The notes: a model not told the origin generated them from the letters alone. DNA of 64,000 nt from Stenotrophomonas sp. BIO128-Bstrain (GCF_030128875.1 NZ_CP124620.1:4138501-4202500); one strand, 5' to 3'. Numbered from the stretch's first letter, positions 15,563 to 24,471 are shown. Translations and numbers: made by a program.

Positions 15563-15588
15563 CAGAAATAAAAAGAGGAAAAAGGGGG

Positions 15589-16779
15589 TCAGGGGGAGGT
15601 CCGCAGACCGTCCAGATAGTCCGCCCACGCCTGCATCATTTTTGCGCGCTCGACCAAGTGGGCCGTACGGTTGTACGCCCTTCCGTTTGGATCACGCACA
15701 GCGTGAGCCAGCTGGTGCTCGATGTAGTCCGGGCGGAAACCCAGCACTTCGTCCAGGACGGTGCGCGCCATTGCACGGAAGCCATGACCGGTCATGGTGT
15801 CCGAGTCATAGCCCAATCGCCGGAGCGCGCCGTTGACGGTGTTTTCGCTCATGGGGCGGCCCTTGCCTCGCATGCTGGGGAAGACGTGCGCGAGGCGGCC
15901 GGTCAGCGGCTGTAGTTCGCGGAACACCGCAACGGCCTGCGACGAGAGCGGGACAATATGTGGCTGCCCGGTCTTGGTTGCAGTGAAGCGCCATTCTGCG
16001 GACACAAGGTCAATGTCTGCCCAGAGAGCGTGCCGTAGTTCGCCAGGACGCACGAACACGAGCGGCGCCAAGCGGAGTGCTGCAGCTACGACGGGGGTCC
16101 CCTGGTATCCGTGGATAGCGCGGAGCAGGCCGCCAACATGCGCAGGATCGGTGACGCTGGCGAAGTGCTCGACCTCGACAGGGACGAGTGCGCCGCGCAG
16201 GTCTTCCGCTGGATTACGGACTGCACGGCCTGTAGCAATGGCGTAGCGAAAGACCTGGCTTGCCAGCATTCGTGCGCGATGTGCGGTCTCGTTTGCGCCG
16301 CGCGCTTCTATCTTTCGGATTGCATCCAGCAAGTCGCGAGCAGTCACACCATCGACAGGTATCCGTCCGATGTATGGGCCTAGATCCTTCGCAAGAATGC
16401 GGTTCTGGCGCTCAAGCGACGTAGCCGCCATCTTCTTCGCTCTCACGGCGATCAGCTCGGCAGCCACAGCCTCGAAGGTGTTTGCGGAACGCTCAAGCGT
16501 CGCTGCCCTTTGCGCTTTGCGCTGCTCGCCAGGATCAACACCATCAGCGAGCAATCTGCGCGCCGCTGCATGACGTTCGCGTGCGCTGGCCAAGCTGACA
16601 TCGGGATACGTTCCCAGCGAAAGAGTATTGCGCTTGCCTGTCACGGGACGACGGTAGTCCCATCTCCACCATCGGCCACCATCAGGGCGAAGTAGCAAGT
16701 AAAGGCCACCACCATCGCGGAGCTTCTGCACAGTTGCCGTGGGCTTTGTCTTGCGGATTGCGGTATCAGTGAGCGACAT
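15589..16779 (-). CDS. P4-type tyrosine integrase
   Basis: 396 residues from ATG 16779. An upstream ATG at 16821 would run through the arm-site repeats, so I prefer the inner start (MSLTDTAIRKTKP), which is typical of this family. An N-terminal DUF4102 arm-binding domain (LRDGGGLYLLLRPDGGRWWRWDY) is followed by the core-binding and catalytic parts. Catalytic residues are R244 (RPGEL), H332-G-F-R335, H359 (EHQLAHA) and Y369 (RAYNR). It integrates the element at the 3' end of tRNA-Arg and lies 165 bases from that site, as expected. It appears intact, so mobility is possible. Confidence 0.95.
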   Translation of the reverse strand: MSLTDTAIRKTKPTATVQKLRDGGGLYLLLRPDGGRWWRWDYRRPVTGKRNTLSLGTYPDVSLASARERHAAARRLLADGVDPGEQRKAQRAATLERSANTFEAVAAELIAVRAKKMAATSLERQNRILAKDLGPYIGRIPVDGVTARDLLDAIRKIEARGANETAHRARMLASQVFRYAIATGRAVRNPAEDLRGALVPVEVEHFASVTDPAHVGGLLRAIHGYQGTPVVAAALRLAPLVFVRPGELRHALWADIDLVSAEWRFTATKTGQPHIVPLSSQAVAVFRELQPLTGRLAHVFPSMRGKGRPMSENTVNGALRRLGYDSDTMTGHGFRAMARTVLDEVLGFRPDYIEHQLAHAVRDPNGRAYNRTAHLVERAKMMQAWADYLDGLRTSP

Positions 16780-16782
16780 GAT

Positions 16783-16831
16783 GGCGGTAACGGGTGTAGG
16801 CGGTAGGTGGGTTACCGTCAAAGATACCGCC
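16783..16831 (-). other. candidate integrase arm-type sites, right end
   Basis: GGCGGTA at 16783 and 16799 and TACCGCC at 16825 lie between the integrase start and the att core. They match the TACCGCC pair near the left att. Position and repetition suggest integrase or excisionase binding; they could also control integrase expression. Confidence 0.35.
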
Positions 16832-16944
16832 TGCAGACCTGGGATTGATGTGGATCACATAGGACGCAAGCGGATACAAAAAAGGCCGAAATCCTTGATT
16901 TGAAAGGAATATTCGGCCTTCTTAGGACGCTGTAGGACGTTCAA

Positions 16945-16963
16945 ATGGTGCGCCCGGAGGGAT
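16945..16963 (+). repeat. attachment site repeat, tRNA-proximal copy (att)
   Basis: Identical 19 bp to 4961-4979. It covers the encoded CCA, the acceptor strand and part of the T arm of the tRNA-Arg gene, so integration leaves the tRNA complete. Confidence 0.88.
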
Positions 16964-17022
16964 TCGAACCCCCGACCAATGGCTTCGGAAGCCACTACTC
17001 TATCCGGCTGAGCTACGAGCGC
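16946..17022 (-). tRNA. tRNA-Arg (anticodon CCG)
   Basis: On the minus strand a 77-nt cloverleaf: acceptor GCGCTCG pairs with CGGGCGC (one G-T), the D arm contains AGCTCAGCCGGATAGAG, the anticodon stem GGCT/AGCC encloses TTCCGAA with CCG in the centre, the T arm contains GGTTCGAATCC, and ACCA is encoded. It is the integration target of the satellite, whose 19-bp repeat includes its 3' end. Confidence 0.95.
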
Positions 17023-17180
17023 GTTGTATCCTGCATCCCGCCGGGCCGCCTGATGGGGCCACGGACCGCCGAAGCGGCGCGGGAGGAGCATTCTATCCGT
17101 AAACGCCGCGCAGGTCTGCCCCCTGCATCGATGCACCGGGCGACGGCGCGCCCGGCCAGCCCAGGCGGTATCCTTTACCG

Positions 17181-18074
17181 ATGGCTTACGAACGTTTTGA
17201 AGCGCCCGAAGCGGCGCCCCCGTCGCGCTGGCGGCACTACTGGAAGTTGATGCGCGCCGACCGCCCGATCGGCACCCTGCTGCTGCTCTGGCCCACCTGG
17301 TGGGCGCTGTGGCTGGCCTCCGGCGGGCTGCCCCCGCTGTGGACGCTGTTCGTGTTCACCGCCGGCGTCTGGCTGACCCGCTCGGCCGGCTGCGTGATCA
17401 ACGATTACGCCGACCGCTGGCTGGACCCGCACGTCAAGCGCACCAAGGACCGCCCGCTGGCCAGCGGCGCCGTCTCCGGCCGCGAGGCGCTGGCTCTGTT
17501 CGCCGGGCTGATGATCGTCGCCTTCGCGCTGGTGTTGACCCTGAACTGGCTCACCATCGGCATGAGCTTCATCGGCGTGTTCCTGGCCGCCAGCTACCCC
17601 TACCTGAAGCGCTACACCCACCTGCCGCAGGTTTACCTGGGCATGGCCTTCGGCTGGGGCATCCCGATGGCCTTCGCCGCGGTGCAGGGCGAGGTGCCGG
17701 TGATCGGCTGGCTGCTGTACGGCGCCAACATCCTGTGGTCCACCGCGTATGACACCTGGTACGCCATGGTCGACCGCGATGACGACCTGAAAATGGGCTC
17801 GCACTCCACCGCGATCCTGTTCGGCGATCTGGACCTGGTCATCCAGGGCATCCTCTATGCGCTGTTCCTGGGCACGATGGCGCTGGTCGGCCTGCGCGCC
17901 GGGCTGGGGTTCTATTACGGCCTGGGCGTTGGGGTGGCCGCCGGGCTGATCGCCTACGAGTTCTGGATCGCCCGCAAGCGCGAGCGTGACCCGTGCTTCA
18001 AGGCCTTCCTGCACAACAACTGGGTCGGGGCGGCGCTGTTCGCTGGCATCGCGGTGTCGCTGGCACTGCGCTGA
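17181..18074 (+). CDS. ubiA: 4-hydroxybenzoate polyprenyltransferase
   Basis: 297 residues; integral inner-membrane prenyltransferase that attaches the polyprenyl tail to 4-hydroxybenzoate in ubiquinone synthesis. Both aspartate-rich Mg-diphosphate motifs are present: NDYAD (74-78, in [21 protein letters not shown]) and [13 protein letters not shown] (190-202). The N-terminal [21 protein letters not shown] block is typical. About eight hydrophobic segments follow. It is a single gene here, with a GTAG-headed REP palindrome just past its stop. ubiK and ubiB are elsewhere in the window. Confidence 0.96.
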   Translation: MAYERFEAPEAAPPSRWRHYWKLMRADRPIGTLLLLWPTWWALWLASGGLPPLWTLFVFTAGVWLTRSAGCVINDYADRWLDPHVKRTKDRPLASGAVSGREALALFAGLMIVAFALVLTLNWLTIGMSFIGVFLAASYPYLKRYTHLPQVYLGMAFGWGIPMAFAAVQGEVPVIGWLLYGANILWSTAYDTWYAMVDRDDDLKMGSHSTAILFGDLDLVIQGILYALFLGTMALVGLRAGLGFYYGLGVGVAAGLIAYEFWIARKRERDPCFKAFLHNNWVGAALFAGIAVSLALR

Positions 18075-18076
18075 GC

Positions 18077-18106
18077 GGTCCACCCGACCAACGGTCGGGT
18101 GCTACC
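18077..18106 (-). repeat. GTAG-type REP palindrome
   Basis: On the minus strand GTAG is followed by CACCCGACC-GTT-GGTCGGGTG, an imperfectly symmetrical stem just after the ubiA stop. Same family as the palindromes at 27.3-27.5, 30.9, 39.3 and 60.6 kb. Confidence 0.7.
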
Positions 18107-18197
18107 GGTAACGCGCACTACGACCATTAGGCGACTGACAGCGCCGTGGCCAGCGCCCAGAATCCCTCCCATCGAATGATCGGGGAGGATAGGGGCA

Positions 18198-19622
18198 ATG
18201 AACACGTCGACGGTGGTGCAGGACGGCTGGATGGCGCGCGCGGCACTGCGCTCGGCCGCCTGGGCGGAAAAGTGGTTCCCTGATGCGTACGTGTTCGCGG
18301 TGCTCGGCGTGGTCATCGTCGCCGCCGCCGCGATGGGCTTCGGCGCCACCCCGCAGGCCACCGCCACGGCATTCGGCGAGGGCTTCTGGAGCCTGATCCC
18401 CTTCACCATGCAGATGGCCTTCGTGGTCATCGGCGGCTATGCCGTCGCCACCGCGCCGATCGTCGCGCGTTTCATCGATCTGCTGGCCCGCGTCCCCAAG
18501 ACCGGCCGTGGCGCGGTGGTCTACGTCGGTCTGATCAGCATGCTCGCCTCGCTGCTCAGCTGGGGCTTTTCGCTGGTGTTCGGCGGCCTGCTGGTCCGCG
18601 CGCTGGCCCGCCGCGAAGCACTCCACATGGACTACCGCGCCGCCGGCGCCTCGGCGTATCTCGGCCTCGGCGCGGTCTGGGCGATGGGCCTGAGCTCCTC
18701 GGCCGCGCAGTTGCAGGCCAACCCGGCCAGCATGCCGCCCGGCCTGGTCGAGATCACCGGCGTGCTGCCCTTCACCGAAACCATCTTCCTGTGGCAGTCG
18801 ATCGCGCTGACCGCCGCGCTGATCCTGGTCTCGCTGCTGATTGCCTGGCTGACCGCCCCCGGCGCCGCCTCCGCGCGCACCGCCAAGGACTTCGAAGGCG
18901 CCGCCCGCGCCGAAGCCGAGCCGCTGCCGCCGCGCACCCGCCCCGGCGAGTGGCTGGAGTACAGCCCGCTGCTCACCGTGCTGCTCTCGCTGCTCGCGTT
19001 CGGCTGGCTGTTCGGCGAGTTCGCCAGCAAGCCGGTGGTGACCGCCATCGCCAACCTCAACACCTACAACTTCCTGTTCATCTCGCTCGGCCTGCTGCTG
19101 CACTGGCGCCCGCGCAGCTTCCTCAACGCCGTGGCCAAGGCTGTCCCCAGCACCACCGGCGTGCTGATCCAGTTCCCGCTGTATGGCGGCATCGCGATGA
19201 TCCTCACCCACGCCACCGGCAGTGGCGATGAGACCCTCGCCCATCGTCTCTCCACCCTGTTCGTGCATATCGCCACCACCGACACCTTCGCGCTGGTGAT
19301 GGGCGTGTACTCGGCCGTGCTCGGCTTCTTCGTGCCCTCCGGTGGCGGCAAGTGGATCATCGAAGCGCCGTACGTGATGCAGGCGGCCAACGAACTGAAG
19401 GCCCATCTGGGGTGGGCAGTACAGGTCTACAACGCGGCCGAGGCGCTGCCGAACCTGATCAACCCGTTCTGGATGCTGCCGCTGCTGGGCGTGCTCGGCC
19501 TGAAGGCGCGCGACATCGTCGGCTTCACCTTCATCCAGCTGCTGGTGCACATCCCGCTGGTGCTCGGCCTGCTGTGGCTGCTCGGCATGACGCTGACCTA
19601 CGTGCCGCCGGTGATGCCGTGA
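18198..19622 (+). CDS. short-chain fatty acid transporter (AtoE family)
   Basis: 474 residues with about twelve membrane segments. The opening AEKWFPDAYVFAVLGVV, the FWSLIPFTMQMAFVVIGGYAVA block, SWGFSLVFGGLLVR, GLGAVWAMGLSSSAAQLQA and FFVPSGGGKWIIEAPYV are characteristic of AtoE-type permeases, which import short-chain fatty acids such as acetoacetate or butyrate. GGGGAGGA precedes the ATG. The gene stands alone, without atoDAB homologues beside it, so the physiological substrate is not settled. Confidence 0.9.
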   Translation: MNTSTVVQDGWMARAALRSAAWAEKWFPDAYVFAVLGVVIVAAAAMGFGATPQATATAFGEGFWSLIPFTMQMAFVVIGGYAVATAPIVARFIDLLARVPKTGRGAVVYVGLISMLASLLSWGFSLVFGGLLVRALARREALHMDYRAAGASAYLGLGAVWAMGLSSSAAQLQANPASMPPGLVEITGVLPFTETIFLWQSIALTAALILVSLLIAWLTAPGAASARTAKDFEGAARAEAEPLPPRTRPGEWLEYSPLLTVLLSLLAFGWLFGEFASKPVVTAIANLNTYNFLFISLGLLLHWRPRSFLNAVAKAVPSTTGVLIQFPLYGGIAMILTHATGSGDETLAHRLSTLFVHIATTDTFALVMGVYSAVLGFFVPSGGGKWIIEAPYVMQAANELKAHLGWAVQVYNAAEALPNLINPFWMLPLLGVLGLKARDIVGFTFIQLLVHIPLVLGLLWLLGMTLTYVPPVMP

Positions 19623-19889
19623 TCGTCATCTGCGCGTCATCTGCAGACGTTGGCTCAGCGATGCCCTGTTCAGTCGCACGACGAGGCATTCTGTGGGAAG
19701 CGGAATAAGGGAATTCGAACCGTTCATATGCGGGTCAACGCTTACTGCGACATGGGGTTTGTAACTGCAGAAAAGGCTGGCGTGGGGACGTTGACGAATT
19801 CGTATGCAAACCCCCACACGTCGTTAACCTCGCGCTGCAGAGGATGGCCCGGACCGCGACATTCCGTTTGCGGCAACCGGAGAATCGAG

Positions 19890-20033
19890 ATGGCTCAGCA
19901 GAACCAGCAGAACCCGAATCAGCGCGGTGAGCAGCAGGAAGGTGGTCGCGGCCAGCAGCAGCAACAGCAGCAGGAACAGCAGCAGCGCAACCAGAACCAG
20001 CAGCAGGGCGGCCAGCAGGACGAGGAAGAGTGA
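19890..20033 (+). CDS. Gln-rich low-complexity mini-protein
   Basis: 47 residues, almost entirely Gln, Asn, Gly, Glu and Arg, with a run of Gln in the middle and an acidic DEEE end. I chose ATG 19890 because CCGGAGAATCGAG gives a good Shine-Dalgarno. The longer frame from 19650 has an unlikely composition upstream. There is no signal peptide or domain. A strong terminator lies 24 bases beyond the stop, so it is probably a single-gene transcript. Such proteins are probably disordered and may be stress- or condensate-related; no function can be assigned. Confidence 0.65.
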   Translation: MAQQNQQNPNQRGEQQEGGRGQQQQQQQEQQQRNQNQQQGGQQDEEE

Positions 20034-20057
20034 GCCCAGCTGGCTGTTGTGTGAACT

Positions 20058-20081
20058 GAAGCCCCGCTCCGGCGGGGCTTC
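20058..20081. terminator. intrinsic-type terminator between convergent genes
   Basis: GAAGCCCCGC and GCGGGGCTTC form a perfect 10-bp stem with a TCCG loop between the Gln-rich gene and the convergent VOC gene. The T-tract is weak on either side. It probably serves both. Confidence 0.7.
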
Positions 20082-20097
20082 GTTCGTCCGGGCCTGC

Positions 20098-20769
20098 TCA
20101 GGCCGAGCGCAGGTGCCAGCCCAGTGCTGCGTCTTCGACCACCGCACCCGGTACCACGTCATGCAGCACCACGCGGATTCCGCGCGCATTCGGCAGCACC
20201 TTCTGCTCGGGGAACCAGCGGCGGGTGGCATCGACCACGATCAACAGGCCTTCGTCATCGCCCAGTGGTGCGAAGTGCGGCGTGGGCTGTGACAGAGGCT
20301 CCAGCCCGAAGGCGTTCTGTGCGTTTGCCTGCACTTCACCGACGTGTTCAGCGGGCAGGCCGACCTCGCTGATGCAGGTCATCTCGCTGCCGTGGAACCC
20401 GCCTTCGCACTCGCCCGCAGGCAAGCGTCGCCGCGCGATCAACTCCAGGATCAGGCCGTCCGGCCCGGTGAAATAGATCGATTCGGAATCCCAGCGGCCA
20501 TCGAAGGTGAAGTGGTCATGGCCTTTCAGATCGCGCTGCAGGGTGGCGCGTGCTTTGAGCCAGTCGGTGGCCGCCTCGAAGCGATTGGCGGGCACGTTGA
20601 ACGCCAGATGCACACCGCCGACCGGGTTCGATCCTGCGGGTTGCAGCTGCAGGGTGCTCCAGCCGATGCGCACGGCCGAGCCCTCGACCGGCAGCTGAAG
20701 TTCATCGCGGAAGTACGCCACGGTGGCGGCGACATCGGACACAGGGAGATCGATCTGATGGATGCGCAT
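20098..20769 (-). CDS. VOC (glyoxalase-fold) family protein
   Basis: 223 residues from ATG 20769 (MRIHQIDLPVSD). The frame continues upstream but without a plausible start. The N-terminal half shows a VOC beta-alpha-beta-beta-beta module: IHQIDLPVSDVAATVAYFRDEL, VRIGWSTLQLQP, GVHLAFNVPANRF, and DHFTFDGRWDSESIYFTGPDGLILELIAR with the usual metal-ligand Glu. A second, more degenerate VOC half follows (EMTCISEVGLPAEHVGEVQ; LIVVDATRRWFPE). The substrate cannot be inferred: VOC proteins include glyoxalases, dioxygenases and drug-resistance proteins. Confidence 0.8.
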   Translation of the reverse strand: MRIHQIDLPVSDVAATVAYFRDELQLPVEGSAVRIGWSTLQLQPAGSNPVGGVHLAFNVPANRFEAATDWLKARATLQRDLKGHDHFTFDGRWDSESIYFTGPDGLILELIARRRLPAGECEGGFHGSEMTCISEVGLPAEHVGEVQANAQNAFGLEPLSQPTPHFAPLGDDEGLLIVVDATRRWFPEQKVLPNARGIRVVLHDVVPGAVVEDAALGWHLRSA

Positions 20770-20965
20770 GGTGCGGGAGGCCTCGCGTAGATACGTCGAC
20801 ATTCTGCCGCAGATGCGTGTGCCTCTGCGATGAACGCGATGAAGCACATGCCGATTGCATGCGCCCATCACCAGGCAATGCAGGCGCATTTGCTACAACG
20901 TTGTTCCAGACGCCGAGATGCATCACCGGCTCACCACACACCACTATCAGAGGAGTACTCCCGCG

Positions 20966-21916
20966 ATGGGCATGCTGGTCGATGGAACATGGCAGGAAGG
21001 CACGGCGGGTGCCGCCGATGAGGACGGTCATTTCAAACGCGAGGAATCCACGTTCCGCGACTGGCTGAGCGCCGACGGCCGTGCTGGCCCGAATGGCGAG
21101 CCGGGCGTCAACGCGGCGCCTGGGCAGTTCCGCCTGTATGTGAGTCTCGCCTGCCCATGGGCCCACCGGACGTTGATCGTCCGTGCGCTGAAAGGCCTGC
21201 AGGATCTGGTGCCGGTCTCGGTGGTCAACTGGCACATGGGTGATCAGGGCTGGACGTTTGAGCCCGGCCCGCAGGTGACGCCGGAGCCTGAACGCGGTGC
21301 GCGCTATCTGCATGAACTGTACGCGGCCGCCAAGCCGGGAATGACCGGCAAGGTGACCGTGCCAGTGCTGTGGGATCGCGAGCGCGGGAGAATCGTCAGC
21401 AATGAATCAGCGGACATCATCCGCATGTTCAACACCGCCTATGACCAACTGGGTGCGAAGGCCGGTGACTTCTACCCGGTTGCGCTGCGTGCCGAGATCG
21501 ATCAGGTGAACGAGCGTGTGTACGCGACCGTCAACAACGGTGTGTACAAAGCGGGCTTTGCGTCAACGCAGCAGGCGTACGAGGAGGCGGTTGGGCCGTT
21601 GTTCGAGACGCTCACCTGGTTGGACGAGCGCCTTCAGCAACGCGAGTGGCTGGTGGGCGATGCCATCACCGAAGCCGATATCCGTCTGTTCACTACGTTG
21701 ATCCGCTTTGATCCGGTGTACTACGTGCACTTCAAGTGCAACGTGCGGCGCATTGCCGACTTCGCCGGCCTGCATGCGTTCGTGGCGCGGATGATGGCGA
21801 TTCCCGAGGTGGCGGATACGGTGAATTTCCAGCACATCAAGCATCACTACTACCGAAGCCATCGGCATCTCAATCCGTCGGGGATCGTGCCGGTGGGTCC
21901 GGAGCGGGCCTACTGA
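20966..21916 (+). CDS. glutathionyl-hydroquinone reductase (Xi-class GST)
   Basis: 316 residues from ATG 20966 (AGGAG 10 bases upstream). It has the Xi-class layout: N-terminal GTWQEG, SFRDW-like STFRDWLSADG, thioredoxin-fold active site LACPWAHRTLIVRALKGL with the catalytic Cys, then the NESADIIRMFN block and a helical C-terminal domain with VYKAGFASTQQAYE and WLVGDAITEADIRLFTTLIRFDPVY. These enzymes reduce glutathionyl-hydroquinones in the cytoplasm, protecting against quinones (YqjG/PcpF type). It is transcribed divergently from the VOC protein. Confidence 0.92.
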   Translation: MGMLVDGTWQEGTAGAADEDGHFKREESTFRDWLSADGRAGPNGEPGVNAAPGQFRLYVSLACPWAHRTLIVRALKGLQDLVPVSVVNWHMGDQGWTFEPGPQVTPEPERGARYLHELYAAAKPGMTGKVTVPVLWDRERGRIVSNESADIIRMFNTAYDQLGAKAGDFYPVALRAEIDQVNERVYATVNNGVYKAGFASTQQAYEEAVGPLFETLTWLDERLQQREWLVGDAITEADIRLFTTLIRFDPVYYVHFKCNVRRIADFAGLHAFVARMMAIPEVADTVNFQHIKHHYYRSHRHLNPSGIVPVGPERAY

Positions 21917-21947
21917 GGCGGCGTTCCGGGAATCACTGAGCGTCGTC

Positions 21948-23450
21948 TCACCCACCACCACCCCGATCCAACTGCCGATACCCGATCGCCTCCGCCACAT
22001 GCGCGGTCTCGATGTTCTGGGCATGCCCCAGATCCGCCAGCGTCCTCGCCACCCGCAGGATGCGATGCATCGAGCGCGCCGACAGCTGCAACCGTTCCAC
22101 AGCATCCTCCAACAGCTGCTGATCCTCCCGCGACAACCGGCAATGCGCGCTCAGCTCGAACGGCAGTAGTTGGGCGTTGGCTTTCCCACTGCGCAGCAGC
22201 TGCACGTCGCGCGCGGCCACCACCCGGGCGCGAACACTCGCGCTGTCTTCGCCCAGCGGCGCGTCATCGCGCAGCTCGCGCGGGTCCAGCCGCGGCACTT
22301 CCACATGCAGGTCGATGCGGTCCATCAAGGGCCCGGAAACCCGCCCCCGGTAACGCTGGATGACCTCTTCGCTGCAGAGACAGCGGCCACTGCGATCCCC
22401 CGCCCAGCCGCAAGGGCAGGGGTTCATCGCCGCAACCAGCTGGAACCGCGCGGGAAAGCGCTCCGTCCTTGCCGCGCGGCTGACCACGGCGACCCCGGAT
22501 TCGATCGGCTCGCGCATGACCTCGAGCGCGTGCCGGCTCCACTCCGGGAGTTCGTCCAGGAACAACACCCCGTTGTGTGCCAGCGAGATCTCGCCTGGCC
22601 TGGGATGCGAGCCGCCGCCGATCAGCGCCACCGCGCTGGCGGTATGGTGCGGCGCTCTATAGGGCCGCTGCCGCCAGCGCCCCGCATCAATGCCCTGGCC
22701 GCTGCAGGAGGCAATGGTCGCCGCTTCCAGGGCCTCGAGCTCGCTGGCCGCGGGCAGGATGCCGGGCAGACGCGACGCGAGCAGCGTCTTGCCGCAGCCC
22801 GGCGTGCCGAGCAGCAGCAGGTGGTGCCCGCCGGCCGCCGCGACTTCCAGCGCCCGGCGCGCCTGCAGCTGCCCGCGCACATCGCGCAGGTCGGGAATGC
22901 TGACCGGCACCGTGGCGGCGGCCACAGCCGGTGGCAGCGTGCCGCTTTCAAGGGCGCTGCAGACTTCCAGCAGAGTGCGTGCGATGCGTACGTCGGCATG
23001 TTGGGCCAACGCCGCCTCTTCACTGTTGGCCGCAGCCACGATCAGGCTCCGGCCATCCCCGGCGGCTGCGATCGCGGCAGGCAGGACACCGTCTACACCG
23101 CGCAGCTCGCCGGTGAGGGCCAGCTCGCCCAGGAATTCGTACTTGTCCAGGGATTGCGCATCGATCTGGCCACTGGCGGCGAGGATGCCGAGCGCAATGG
23201 CCAGATCGAATCGGCCGCCTTCCTTGGGCAGATCGGCGGGAGCCAGGTTGATGGTGATCCGCCGCTGCGGAAACTCGAACCGCGCGCAGATCAGCGCGGC
23301 GCGCACGCGGTCGCGCGATTCCCGCACGGCCGCCGCAGGTAGCCCAACGATCTGGGTATGCGGCAGCCCACCAGAGAGGAACACCTCGATGCGCACGGCA
23401 GGGGCTTTCACACCGGCGCGGGCACGGCTGTGCACCAGCGCGAGGCTCAT
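21948..23450 (-). CDS. comM: YifB/ComM family Mg-chelatase-like AAA+ ATPase
   Basis: 500 residues from ATG 23450 (MSLALVHSRARAG), the family start. An N-terminal ChlI domain (ALICARFEFPQRRITINLAPADLPKEGGRFDLAIALGIL) is followed by the AAA+ module with Walker A GTPGCGKT (215-222), Walker B GVLFLDELPEW, FQLVAAMNPCPCGW, and the C-terminal LSARSMHRILRVARTLADL block. ComM is a branch-migration helicase that extends the recombination tract during natural transformation. The gene is alone here. Upstream is the divergent HAD phosphatase. Confidence 0.95.
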   Translation of the reverse strand: MSLALVHSRARAGVKAPAVRIEVFLSGGLPHTQIVGLPAAAVRESRDRVRAALICARFEFPQRRITINLAPADLPKEGGRFDLAIALGILAASGQIDAQSLDKYEFLGELALTGELRGVDGVLPAAIAAAGDGRSLIVAAANSEEAALAQHADVRIARTLLEVCSALESGTLPPAVAAATVPVSIPDLRDVRGQLQARRALEVAAAGGHHLLLLGTPGCGKTLLASRLPGILPAASELEALEAATIASCSGQGIDAGRWRQRPYRAPHHTASAVALIGGGSHPRPGEISLAHNGVLFLDELPEWSRHALEVMREPIESGVAVVSRAARTERFPARFQLVAAMNPCPCGWAGDRSGRCLCSEEVIQRYRGRVSGPLMDRIDLHVEVPRLDPRELRDDAPLGEDSASVRARVVAARDVQLLRSGKANAQLLPFELSAHCRLSREDQQLLEDAVERLQLSARSMHRILRVARTLADLGHAQNIETAHVAEAIGYRQLDRGGGG

Positions 23451-23579
23451 GCGGTTGTTTCCGGGATCTGCGGCATGGTGGGAACAATGGCAGTGAACGG
23501 AGCACCCACTCCATAGGCGTTCACCGCGCCACGGGGTAGGCAAGCACCGCCACCGTATCCGGTACTGCCGCTAGACTGG

Positions 23580-24449
23580 ATGCCCCCACGTGCCACGCCG
23601 TCGAACACCATGGATATGCACCACCGCTCCGGCCCGATCGAACTGGTCGCCGTCGATATGGACGGGACCCTGCTTGATCCGTCCCACACGCTCACGCCCC
23701 GGGTGATGCACGCCATCGCCCGCGCCCGCGCGCAGGGCGTGCAGGTGGTGCTGGCCAGCGGCCGACCGGTGTCTGGCATGGCGCCGTTCCTGCAGCAGCT
23801 GGGTATCCAGGGCGAGCAGGATTACTGCATCGCCTGCAACGGCGCGCTGGTGCAGAACATCGGCAGCGGCCAGCGCGTGGTCGAGTTTCCGCTGAGTTTC
23901 GAGGACTTCGTGTTCTGTGAGCGGATCTCACGCGAACTCGGTATTCACTTCCAGGCGCTCGATGGCCGGCGCATGTACACGCCCAACCAGGACATCAGCC
24001 ACTACACCGTGGCCGATTCGCACCTGTCGAACGTGCCGCTGTCGTATCGCCGGGTCGAGGACATGGACCCGGCCATGCAGTTCATCAAACTGATGATGAT
24101 CGACGAACCCGCGGTGCTGGATGCCGCGATCCAGCGCCTGCCCTCGGAACTGACCGACCGCTTCGCGGTGCTCAAGAGCGCGCCGTTCTTCCTCGAGGTG
24201 TTCGACCACCGGGCAGGGAAGGGGCCAAGCCTGGAGAGGCTGGCCGCCCATCTGGGCGTGGACCGGGCCAACGTGATGGCGGTGGGCGATCAGGAGAACG
24301 ACCTGACCATGCTGCAGTTCGCCGGGACCAGCGTCGCCATGGGCAACGCGATTCCGGCGGTCAAGCAGACCGCGCGCTTCGAGACCGCCACCAACGCCGA
24401 GGACGGCGTGGCGCTGGCGATCGAGCGGTTCGTGCTGCAGGACGCCTGA
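23580..24449 (+). CDS. Cof-type HAD-superfamily phosphatase
   Basis: 289 residues if started at 23580; in-frame ATGs at 23610 and 23616 are equally possible and would place the catalytic motif nearer the N-terminus. HAD motif I is VAVDMDGTLLD, motif II VVLASGRP, motif III in the FLEVFD...GKGPSLERLAAHL region with the conserved Lys, and motif IV VMAVGDQENDLTML. The C2B cap contains a YTVADSHLSNVPLSYR stretch. Cof-type enzymes dephosphorylate sugar phosphates, nucleotides or PLP in the cytoplasm; substrate unknown. Confidence 0.9.
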   Translation: MPPRATPSNTMDMHHRSGPIELVAVDMDGTLLDPSHTLTPRVMHAIARARAQGVQVVLASGRPVSGMAPFLQQLGIQGEQDYCIACNGALVQNIGSGQRVVEFPLSFEDFVFCERISRELGIHFQALDGRRMYTPNQDISHYTVADSHLSNVPLSYRRVEDMDPAMQFIKLMMIDEPAVLDAAIQRLPSELTDRFAVLKSAPFFLEVFDHRAGKGPSLERLAAHLGVDRANVMAVGDQENDLTMLQFAGTSVAMGNAIPAVKQTARFETATNAEDGVALAIERFVLQDA

Positions 24450-24471
24450 CGCGCGTCAGCGCAAGCCCGGC

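Larger units (their letters stand above)
14975..15588. other. regulatory intergenic region between alpA and integrase
   Basis: 614 bases without a convincing gene. From left to right it holds the seqA-like site, the AT-rich operator region, about 300 bases in which I see nothing (15121-15430), and the right iteron cluster next to the 3' end of the integrase gene. Confidence 0.6.
4961..16963. mobile_element. P4-like phage satellite integrated at tRNA-Arg(CCG)
   Basis: A 12-kb element bounded by the 19-bp direct repeat. The integrase lies just inside the tRNA end. Element genes are AlpA, Ogr/Delta, Toprim primase, DUF927 ATPase, a gpQ-like portal and several small proteins, nearly all on the minus strand and mostly overlapping by 4 bases (ATGA). 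There is no terminase, capsid or tail gene, so it is not a complete prophage. P4-type integrase, Ogr/Delta-like activator, AlpA and an autonomous replication protein pair are typical of P4-like satellites. Cargo at 5.1-7 kb is visibly lower in GC than the chromosome. The element looks complete: both att sites are present and the integrase is intact. Confidence 0.85.

Noticed and set aside
4961..16963. Complete prophage
   Set aside because: No terminase, scaffold, capsid, tail, lysis or CI-type repressor gene; gene content fits a satellite.
18102..19550. Minus-strand 482-residue frame opposite the fatty-acid transporter
   Set aside because: Gly/Gln/Glu/His-rich antisense frame of a membrane-protein gene.
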